A program made the translations under genes and the position numbers. This document shows positions 54,236 through 64,000 of a DNA stretch of 64,000 nt, piece after piece (the stretch's first letter is position 1; every line of letters starts with the position of its first letter). Source of the stretch: Litomosoides sigmodontis (lineage: Eukaryota > Nematoda > Chromadorea > Rhabditida > Onchocercidae). The notes beneath the pieces were generated by a model that searched no databases, had not been told where the DNA came from, and was given only the letters and a program-made list of their open reading frames with translations. The stretch spans positions 1,689,001 to 1,753,000 of the forward strand of contig OY718807.1 of assembly GCA_963070105.1 (NCBI GenBank), written 5' to 3'.

Positions 54236-54950
54236 GTAAATAGTATAAATTTAAATTTGTTCATTTTTTTTTTGGAAACCATCTTTGTTGGCGCATGAAA
54301 GTTTGTCGAATGAACAGACAGGCAAATAAATCGGTGCTACTTTCATCATTCATTTGATGCTATCATGGTTTATTCGATGTGTACGAATAATGAGATGAAA
54401 ATTTAATGAAATGGAAAAGATTTTTTCAAAATGATAGAATTTGTACTAATGAAATAATGGAGAATTTTTTCTTCCAATATTATATTTTAGTCGAAATGAT
54501 AAAATGTGGTTTTTTTTTTTTTTTTTTGCTGAATTTTCCTTTTCTTTTTTTAACTTAAATAACGAATGCCAAATGTAATGGATATGATCGATCAATCAGC
54601 GGCTTCTTGAAATGTTTTCATTTGAAAGAATAAAAGCTGTAAAATCGATCGATCGATCGATCGGATAATTCATTTATTTTCGAAGTATAATTCCATTATC
54701 TTCCAACTAACCGAAATCCTAATGGATTATTATTGATGCTCACAAGTGTATCACAATTAATTACTGACTTATTTTCAGTAAATTAGCATTGCAATAAATT
54801 GTACTGCAGAATGACCTGAAAATGAATTAGCCTAACTCAGCTTCGTTCCGCTTCTCCCCTTTCCTTAATCAATCGAATCGATCAATCAATCAATAGCATG
54901 TCATTATCAATATAATTTGCATCGGTTCTTCTATACTTTCAATGAGTGCC

Positions 54951-57335
54951 TTAATTCTGATAAGTTATTTCAGCGTCTAATTGAATCACATGAAATTGCG
55001 GCAGTAACCGCAATGCCACCATTATCTGTAAATGTAATTGAAATTCCTTCAATTTGTTGACAATTTCTTTGGGAATATTTTCAATCCTATAAATAATAGG
55101 ATTGAAAAGAAATTGAAAATGTTCCACATAACTAGGAAAATTACTTCGTAAATAAGATAAACGCACGATATTCCACCTGAAAATTGAAAATGGCAAACGT
55201 GTCATGCGTATAGGTTGCTGGTATGCATTAAACGAAATCAAACATTACTAGTATTATTAGATTACCAAAGTAAATGTTTCATATTTAAGCCATAAATTTT
55301 AAATAATTGCAGTTATTACTTAAAGGAGCAACCATAATAATTAATAGTAATACTTTTCGCTGAAAAAAAAAAGGTTTATTTTTAGCGTGGAAATTCTTCT
55401 TTCAGTATTGAGCGATTGGTAAGCGATAGCAAACTCTTTTTTTTCGTTGCAAATATTGAAAGAGTTGAAAAAAGTAATTCGTTATATCCGTTCCAGCGTC
55501 AAGCATTGGCAGAGAGAGAGAGAGAGAGAGAAAGGGGGAGAGGAATCAAGCATTTTCTTTGATCGATATTGAAAAATTTTCCAATTTCCGACACTCTTCA
55601 CATCATCAACAACCACTTGCTGATGACACTTTTCACCGTAAAATAATTTAACTAAAATTGTTGCCACAATCTTACCAATGGAATGGATCATCGAGCAGTA
55701 ATGATTGCTTCTTGTAAATTTGTCTTAAAGAAGTACATCAAGCGATTGAATCATTTTGATTTCACTGAGTGTGATGGCGTAAGAGATGAGAGAAAAGCTA
55801 ATATTCCAAAATTGCCACCTTCGAAAGTAAACAGTTATGTGAAATGAATTGATCGTTGGAGGCAGCAGTTTCGGTTGTGAAAAAAAATGAAGGATGTGCG
55901 ACTTCGTTGTAATTGGTTGAAGTCGAAGTTGAAGTTGAACTTCAAAAAAGTTGAATGAATATTCAACTTTGAAGGGATCACCACGTACAATTACTGTTAG
56001 TACTGCTAGCAGTAGTATCGAAATTATTTACTTCAAAAGTTTTTTTTTTATTTTCTAGTTTTGATAATTTATGGTCATTTTGAATAAAGAAATTATTTAC
56101 CAACTGTTTATGAGTTTATGAGCTAAAAACGCAATACTTTGAATGTCTTGTTCAGCTTTTTAGCTTTCTACTTGTTTTGAATTTATTATTTAAATGACAC
56201 GCTTTATCCACCTATTCCACTTCTCCCATTTTGCCTCATTAATTTTCAGTCAATAATTTGAAGCAGAAAGAGAGGAATGGAGCGATAGATGAGAGAAAGA
56301 GAGAGAAGTCTTTCTCTTCCCTTCAAGCAATACTGAAATAAATCCAGAAAGCTAAATTTTTGACAATTTACACTGTTTCAATCAATAAAGGAAAGAAATT
56401 TTTATTTTATTTGTACTTCATTCCACATCCTACCTTGTGGCACTTTTTTTTTGAATTTAAACATAGGTAATTAGTTGAGAAAGGGCAGGGATTGATAATT
56501 TGAAATGCTAAGATAAAGGAAGGCAAGAATTGCAATCACAGAAGGGAGGTTGGATGAGAATTCATCATCGAAAATTAGCGAATTCGCAATTCGTTTGTTT
56601 ATGCAAATTTATTCCATTTCTTTCATTTCACTTTAGCCGCTTCAATTTTTCACTCATTCATTATCTGCTGAAGCGCTTCGTACTTTTATTTCAGCGAATT
56701 AGTTTTAAAAATTAGTATTTTGTAGCTTGTGAAATCTATTCAAACCCTACATTTTATGTATTCCTTTTGAATAATACCTGATTAGACTGAGCTTTCTTAT
56801 CATCGTAGATTTTTTTACGCACTGCATTACGGAGCTCTTTGGATCGTCCGGAATCACCTTTTCCGGACTTACTTATTTTAGTGCTTTTAGTGCTTTCCGT
56901 ACTTTCGTCTACTTTTTGAGCTGTCTGTAAATTGGCCAGAGAGTGCAGGTTAGCGCTATTAAAGAAAATTTTACAAGTCATTGATTTAAATACTGCTAAA
57001 AGTGGTTTTAAGTTTTAACTGGGAGTGGGAAAGAGTAAGAGTTACTGGCGCAGAAGAATCCTTGTGAAAATGAAGTGGTATGTGAAATGGAAGTGAAAAT
57101 TGAAGAGCAATTGCAATCGTTGTGATGAGTTATTTCAGGTAAACTCATTGACTTACTTTGGATAACTCGGATTTCGATGATGCTAATATTGATCGAGTGG
57201 ATTTTGATGATTCGTCGCTGGCTGCCATCGAGTTTGACTTCGTTTTCTCGTGAACTGTTTTTCCAGACGACTGTCTTTTCGACTTCATCATTTCCAGTCG
57301 TTTCGAACTTCCTTTTCTTCGCTGCTTCTTTTTTT
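54951..57335 (-). CDS. Lys/Ser-rich exon chain, 3' end of a minus-strand gene
   Basis: Four phase-compatible exons: 57335-57157, 56924-56778, 55710-55676 and 55176-54951 (stop TAA at 54951-54953). The first two encode a highly charged, disordered region (KKKQRRKGSSKRLEMMKSKR, STESTKSTKISKSGKGDSGR) then KELRNAVRKKIYDDKKAQS. The third is tiny (KQSLLLDDPFH). The last is better folded (WNIVRLSYLRSNFPSYVEHF, IENIPKEIVNKLKEFQLHLQ). The first exon requires one carried base from an upstream exon I did not find. It could be the C-terminal part of the BTB-BACK gene upstream on the same strand (which leaves phase 0 at 59435, so at least one exon is missing) or a separate gene. Exon 3 is the weakest. Confidence 0.4.
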
Positions 57336-58087
57336 CTGCAAAAAATTGCTTTATTTGAAGTGAAATTAAGTAAGGTAAAGCACAAGCGATGAACTAACTA
57401 TTCATCTTCCACATATTTTTAGTTTATTAATTTAGTAAAAAAAAAATTCATCATTTTAAATTATTTTTTAAATTAATTTTAAATCATTAAATTTTAAATC
57501 ATTTTAAATTAATTGGGCATTGTGAAACGGCTTAATTCGATCTCCTCCTGCAAAGGTATTGATAATTTTCAATTGATAGATCTAATTTTATTAGTTAAAG
57601 AGAAATAAAGGTCTAAAAATGCATGATAGCTTAAGCACTTAAGAATAGTTGGTTAAGATTAGTTGATTGTATATAATTAAAAAGAGAAATGACCACTAAT
57701 TTGAGAATGAAATTAATAATCAGATTAATTAATTAATGAAAGAGCAGCAATTTACGGAAGTATACAGAATGCTTAGTGAAATTAATATATAAACTGAATT
57801 AATACATTTTTAATTCATACTTTAACTCTTCAAACGATCAACATAAAAAGAAAGAACAATTATTTTTACGAGTGCGGTAAATTCGGCAAATCAAAAAAAC
57901 TTTGAAAAATAGATTATGTGTTTTCTAGATTCATCTGAAATGTTAAAATTAAAACTGCCGTGCGCGTGTGCATTTCTTACGTCCTATGGGAAAAGTATTC
58001 GCGGAAATATGCGCTGCGGAACTAATGGCTATAATCAATCATTTCAGGTTCCGTGTTATTTTAGATGGCAAAAAGGTTTAGATGACA

Positions 58088-58232
<145 letters not shown>

Positions 58233-58268
58233 AGATGTATTTTCAGAAATAATTGTAGTTGCGTAAGT

Positions 58269-59158
58269 GTTCTATCAAACATGATGGTCGAAAATTGTGA
58301 AATTATCAAATGTGACGTGTGACGTACGAACACTGCCTGCCGTCGCTGTTGGGAAAGCCGACAGAAACTTAACACAAATTATAAAAATTTATAGCATTTC
58401 ATCGTTTAGACGCTGTCAACCTCAGGGAGAGGAGCAACCGATTGCTCCCTCTTCTTCCTACAGCATTCATTCATCTTGCACTGTTACGAATTTTCAAGCC
58501 TCAATTATTATCCCTTTGTTTACTGTCCTGTCAGTTAGACCGACCAATTCCCAACATTTGCTGCTAAGCCTGTGTAACTGTATAATATACAGAAAAAGGA
58601 ACACACTCACATACCTTGCTTAATTGAGAATTTTCTTGATCTGAAACGGTCAGAGATTTTAATTTGAAGCAAAAAAAGGCTGACATTTTTCAGTGTGAAA
58701 TTACATGTCCGTTTTGGATTGATCATTGAAGTTTGTTTAAAATGCTGCATGCTTGCATTGGAGAAATATTATGACATTTTAAATCGATAAGGAAATAAGT
58801 ATGCTTGAAAGTTAGCGTTAAATTTTACGAATTTTTAGCAGAAAAGAATTTATTTCTGCAGAGAAACGAAGAAATTAGTGGGAGCAATTTGAACGGCGTA
58901 ACATTATCTTTCGAATTTCAAATTCTAAATTAAAATTCTTCGAAAAGATTACACATTAAACTAACAATGGAAGTTTGCGAACGTTGACCGTTGCATCATC
59001 GGATGGATTTGGCGCACCGCAACGTATCATCCCTTTATCAACGTGCTCTTTGATAACGCAACAACGCCGACAAGATGTGCTCGCTAACGTGGTCATTATG
59101 AATGGAATCATCTGAAACGTCCGGAATTTTGTGATGCCTGTATGAATCATTGTGTAAA
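58269..59158. repeat. Dispersed repeat, copy 2 (short form)
   Basis: Same orientation and nearly identical to 40157-41256, lacking the 267-bp segment but carrying about 38 bp (after 59054) and about 22 bp (near 59125) missing from copy 1. It lies between the BTB-BACK exons and the Lys/Ser-rich exons, probably in an intron if these are one gene. Confidence 0.85.
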
Positions 59159-59434
59159 AGCACAGTTAGCTTGTATAGGATATCTGAGTAGATTCAGTGA
59201 CGTGAACTGCTGCGTTGAATGACCTATGAAATTGCTCGCTGTCTGATTTTGCTCTTTCGAAATGCTTCAAATTTAATTCTTGCCATTTATCATTCTACCA
59301 ATTGGTGTAAATTTTTGAGTGATAAAAATGATGCTATCTAAATTTGTGCCCTAAGCATCTCTAAACATTTACTCCAATTTAGCATTTGCATATTTAAAAG
59401 AAAAAAGAAGGAAGAAGGAGCGAAGCATTCTCAC

Positions 59435-61965
59435 TTTATCTCCGTTAGGCAAAGTTTTAAGAAGTTTTTCAATGGTTCGACAATCTCCACGGCTCAAAAG
59501 TGCTGAACGAATACGTGAAAAAACAAATGCGCTGCTAATGAGAAGTTTTTTTTGCTGCCAAATCCATACTATTCCAGCATCTACCACATCCATTTCACTA
59601 CGAACGTTTAAATCACACCTGTCCGAAACAAATTTCACATCATTGATGGTAGAAAAAATTTTTTGTTTAAAAAAAAAAAAAAGAAAAAGCAACTATCCAT
59701 CTCATTAACAAATATATTATAAATGAAATTTTGAAAAATTTTCATTCTATTTTAACTTTTCATTTATAATAAAGAAATCAAGTGACTAATGATGAATTTT
59801 AAATAAGTTTTTAATTTTGCATACAGCAAGTTAAACTTATTTCACTCATCCATATCGCTTTGTGTAAGTATGCACTTACTTATTACATACCTATGTATTA
59901 CTGCTAAACTGAAAAAAAAATTAATTCCTTTGCGCAGTAAGCTACCTGGCAATAACATTTGCAAAAACAACTGGTGGTATGCAACCAAAAAGTTTATGTT
60001 GCACAATGTCGTGAAATTTCACTGCAGCGATTTTTTCAATCTTTTGACGAGCGGCTATTCCACCAAAAATTGACCGATCGCTGCCAACAATGATGAGTGC
60101 TTGAATGAGGGCATTCGTCTCCTGCGATGCTAATTCGACAAGAATCTTAAAAAAAAAAAAAGAAGGAAGAATGGAAGGCATACTTTTTCCTTTTTGATAT
60201 TCCTAAAGGTCAATGAATGAATGAATGATAAAGCAGTTATGTATTAAAGCTTTATTTTTTTTTAATTTTTGAAAATTTGAAATTTGAAGTTTATTTTGGA
60301 TTTTTTCCTCAATTAAAAAATTTTTCCAACAATAATTAACCATAGCATATCATATAATTAAAAAATTACAAACAAAGCATTGCAATTTTTGCATGAAAAT
60401 TGAGGAAACAAAGAGAAGTCTGCAACTTTTTTCAATACTTTTAAAACTTTCCCATTACTTCTACACCAAACGATCGCTAATTTCTCACTGTCAAAATAAT
60501 TCAAATTAGAATTTGGTGGTTTTCCAATTTGAATATAAGCTATGCTATTCTCAAATCCAACAAATACAAATGGGTGCTTTTTCTGCGAAGCCTTATCACT
60601 GCATCTTATCACTGAAGTATGATAAGATAAAATTGTTTTTGCCCGTTGGCAGTTGGTTATTCGTCTGAACTTTAAAATTTTTGCTTGCTAAAATGCGAGA
60701 AATGATAAATAAAATGATTGAAGTCAGCTTAAGAAGCTGAAAAATACTTATCGCTCAGGTACTAACTAACAGTCATTATCTGTCCTTAAATATTTTCCGG
60801 TAATTTCCAAAACATTCATCAATCGGTTAATTTCCGGAAGTTTGCACATGCATGTGTATAGCTGAATTTGCAACATTGAAATTATAAATTGTTAGGATGC
60901 ATAGATTGTAAAAAAGAATTGTACCTGTTCAAGTTGTTGGAGTAAGCGAAGCATTAGCAACGATCGTGATAAATCGATCAGATCGGCGAGTGTGTAAAAT
61001 GATAAAGTGATACCCTTCTGATCCACATTCCGGATATATCTTACTAGGATTTTCACCGCTTGCTTATCATACGCTGATAGATTGATGCAGTTTGGTAAGC
61101 AACCAGTTTCTTGTAACTTTAAATTTTAAATTAAAATTTAAAAATTTGAACAGTTTTTTAATTATAATAATGATAACATTAAAGAAAATAGGAAAGAGTG
61201 AATAAATTAAAGAAAATAGGGAAGAAATTATTAAACTATTTTCCTCCATACTTTATTGCTCTCAGTATTGGAATTTTAGGTATTTAAAATTTTCGGCAAA
61301 ATGTTTAACAATTTATGCTATTTATTTAAAGTTAGTAATAAAAGATATTTTAGCGCAAATTCAACTAATCAACTTTTCCAGCAATAGTTCAAAACGTGCT
61401 AATTTTTAAAAAGTAGGCATATTTTGCATAAAAATAAAAATGTCCAAATTACTCATTTCCTTTAAACATTATCAAAATTCCTTTTTACTTCACTAGGGTA
61501 GCAACAAGCGAAAAAGTGCCGAAATATTTTTCGAAATAAAAGAAAAAAAAAGCGCACTCTAATAAAATATAATAGCGCAATATTTTTTTTCTTTTTTTTT
61601 TTGAAAAATTCTAAAAAATACAAAAGTTATTTCTGTAATATTTTTGTTATGCTTATTAGCTATTCGCTAAAATATTTCCATTGCTTTTGTTTCATCCTTC
61701 ACTTCACATTTTCAACAATTTAAACAGGAAGCAAGAGAGTGGAAAAAACAGAGAGATGGAAGGCGAGAGAGAAAGAGAGAGAGAGAGAAGGAAGAAATAA
61801 AAGCAAAAGGAATGAGAAAGGAATGCATATCATTGCTGACCTTTTGAATTTTCAGCGAATATTTTGCAAATTGTTGCAGTTTAATGTGATATTTCACTTT
61901 TGATACTATCAATTCAATCTCCTTGTCAGTACTTTCATTGCCTTTTGAGCTTCTGCTAGAAACAC
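59435..61965 (-). CDS. Diverged BTB-BACK protein, partial
   Basis: Four exons join in phase: an exon ending at 61841 (open up to about 61965), 61116-60925, 60145-59946 and 59618-59435. The first has a diverged BTB start (KEIELIVSKVKYHIKLQQFA). The second gives the BTB second half (NLSAYDKQAVKILVRYIRNV, then TLADLIDLSRSLLMLRLLQQ). The third and fourth match a BACK domain (ILVELASQETNALIQALIIV; AAVKFHDIVQHKLFGCIPPV; CDLNVRSEMDVVDAGIVWIW). BTB-BACK proteins usually bridge Cullin-3 to substrates through a following repeat domain; no Kelch repeats are visible. The true start (5' of 61965) and what follows 59435 are unresolved; 57335-54951 may be the tail. Sequence is more diverged from typical BTB than its two neighbours in the cluster. 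Confidence 0.65.
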
Positions 61966-64000
61966 TTTATAATTGCAACAAACGACAACTTTTACACTTT
62001 GCACTTTTCGAAATTTTTATGGTTGTTCATTTAAATTCTGGTTTTTTTCCCTTCAAAATGACGTTTGATAGAAAAGAAAAGCGAAAAACGAAAGAGGCTT
62101 ACGAATGAGAGTTATGAGAATTAAGTAGTGATAGTTTACTTATATATATTTATGTATATATATACATTCACTATACATTCACAAATTTGAATATTCTCCC
62201 AATTGGTCCTATCAACTCTATCATTGCTTAATGATAGCTGTTTTTTTGTTGTTTGAATATTATGAATTTAATTGATTGTACGGATCGCATCATCGAATGT
62301 ATGACATACATTTAAGGAAGATCACGTTTACTTATGCGTTTTACCTCAGCAAACACTTCATCTGAGGTCTTACATGAGGGCAAACTTTGAAATTCTAACC
62401 ATCAATGCGAAAAGTAAATGCCATAAATGCCTAAATATTTTTTCGCTATGCTAATTTACAATAACGTTATTGAAAGTTGAAAGTTTTCGAAACTATTAGA
62501 TACGAATCATGCGAATCTAATTTAATTAATTATTGCATAACAGTAATGAAATACTTAAAAGTAATTAGGTAGTTTTAAAATTCAAGAAAAATACTTGCAT
62601 TATTCCTTAAATTATGCTGAACAAACACTCCACTAACTAATCAATTTTTTAGCATTTTGAGAAAATGAAAGTAAAAATTGTACTTGACTAAATGGGAAGG
62701 ATTTTACTGTTACTTCATTCATCATAGCTTTTGAGCTAGGACCGTCAATGAATGAAATATTCAAATTTCGTCAAAGGCAAAACTTCTGAGAGAAGCAGCA
62801 GCACAAAGTGATGAGAGTAAAATAAGAAATTATCAAATTTTGCTAATTTCATCAGAAAATTCTCTTTTCCTGCTTTTTTTTCAATAAAAAAAAGAAACAA
62901 TCTATCACAAGTGCACGGGAAAACAAAAGAAGACATTTCAGGAGACAAAAGGCATGATCGTTTGAGAGTTAAAAGTTCCCTTACTTACTAGGCATTTTTG
63001 GTTTCTCAAGGAAAATCCAACTTAATCCAATTCATCCCACACCCCCAACAACCCATGAAATTGATCTGTGCAAAAGCTTCGCTACTTTCTTCCCTTAAAA
63101 AAAGGAAAAAAAACATTCTGAAAAATAAAATTATAAAAATGAAACAAAAAAAAAAGCAAATTTCTTCATTTCCTTCCTCTTCCCTTCTTTCTTTCCTTCC
63201 AAAACTAACAGAAGAATTATATCAATAAATAGTAACAACAAGCAGCAGAAAAAAAAATACTACCGAAACTTTCCATAACTAGCAGCAGTAAGTAAAACGA
63301 AAAAATTCAAAAAAACCGCATTTTTTTCTTTATAATCGATTTTTTCTCTCTCTCTCTCTACTTTCTCTTTTTACTTTCACAAATATACTTTTCATTTTAC
63401 TTTTACACTCTTCACAAACGCGTAGTTTTATTTTTATTATCGTACTACTTCTTTTTTTTTTTGTTGTTTCATTTTTGATTTGTTGAGAGAACGATGAGAG
63501 GGGGGAGGGAAGGGAAATAGTTGAAGCAACAATTTTTTTTTGCTAAGAAAAAGAAAAAAGGATAAAATTTAAAGAGAAAATTATTTAATGGAAGCTTATC
63601 TTCCTCTCTTTCTCTCTCTCTCTCATTCTTTCTTTCGTTGCTTCTTTCTTTTTTTTCTTGATTGCTTTTCAAAACTGATCTCGTGACTGTTTAAACTTTC
63701 AAAAATCGAAATTTCTTTGGATGAACTCAATGAATGGATGAGTGACAATCAATCATTGCAGTTATTTTCATTTCATTGAGAAGAAATTTTTCTTTTCTTT
63801 TTAAGCTGTTCTATTTTTAGCACCTAAATTGTTTGGATAATTGACGTTATCATCAGATGCATTCAGCGATGCTAGAAAGCAATTGATAAAAGTTAGCTTT
63901 CATCAGCAATCCATGCTGCCAGCCGAGTGAGTGCTATCAGTTGCAAGTTCACTTCTCTTTCTGTTTCCCATCCCTTAGATGATAGGTGCAAGTGAGAGAG
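61966..64000. other. Right edge, no supported gene
   Basis: AT-rich sequence with a TATATA stretch (about 62140-62165), poly-A runs, and CT/GA runs (63345-63358, 63610-63625). The first exon and promoter of the BTB-BACK gene may lie here but I could not identify them. Minus-strand frames at 62745-62948 and 63469-63672 are low complexity. Confidence 0.45.

Overview
The window is eukaryotic and strongly AT-rich, with short multi-exon genes set among long non-coding, microsatellite-rich stretches. It reads as a nematode. A canonical pyrimidine-AG 3' splice acceptor lies 2-57 nt upstream of the start codon of nearly every gene with no visible upstream exon, the signature of spliced-leader trans-splicing. 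One closely spaced gene pair has an AATAAA signal followed by an acceptor, as in nematode operons. A clade III (filarial/spirurid-like) worm is only a guess. I see no prokaryotic genes, no CRISPR, and no tRNA or rRNA.

Left part (1-17.1 kb): a gene-free flank with a long (AC)n tract; rpl-5 (ribosomal protein uL18/L5) on the minus strand in six exons; a divergent, unrecognised multi-exon gene on the plus strand (9.3-13.7 kb); and a complete MPV17-family membrane protein gene (15.16-17.11 kb) with an apparent GC-AG intron.

Middle (17.1-38 kb): about 10 kb without genes, holding a 10-bp satellite, a purine/pyrimidine-asymmetric block with C-runs, and a CA-rich block. Then dlg-1, the Discs-large MAGUK scaffold (L27-PDZ-PDZ-PDZ-SH3-GK), reconstructed in 22 phase-consistent exons (923 aa). 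Next is a small single-pass membrane protein gene on the minus strand (37.0-38.0 kb).

Right part (38-64 kb): a minus-strand cluster of three diverged BTB/POZ-domain genes (46.06-42.60, 48.80-47.38 and about 61.97-59.43 kb). The first is followed at 125 nt by a small ORF in an apparent operon. Downstream of the third BTB gene lies a Lys/Ser-rich exon chain (57.3-54.95 kb) that may be its C-terminus. A weak plus-strand candidate with two hydrophobic segments lies at 53.5-54.2 kb. Repeats here are a roughly 1-kb perfect (ATT)n tract, a (GT)n tract, two minisatellites, and two near-identical copies of an unclassified dispersed element (40.16-41.26 and 58.27-59.16 kb).

RPL-5 serves ribosome assembly, MPV17 organelle inner-membrane homeostasis, and DLG-1 epithelial junctions. 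BTB proteins commonly act as Cullin-3 adaptors or scaffolds. Nothing visible links these genes into one pathway. I found no convincing new biological system. The best leads are the unknown 9.3-13.7 kb gene, the BTB cluster with its operon partner, and the dispersed repeat.
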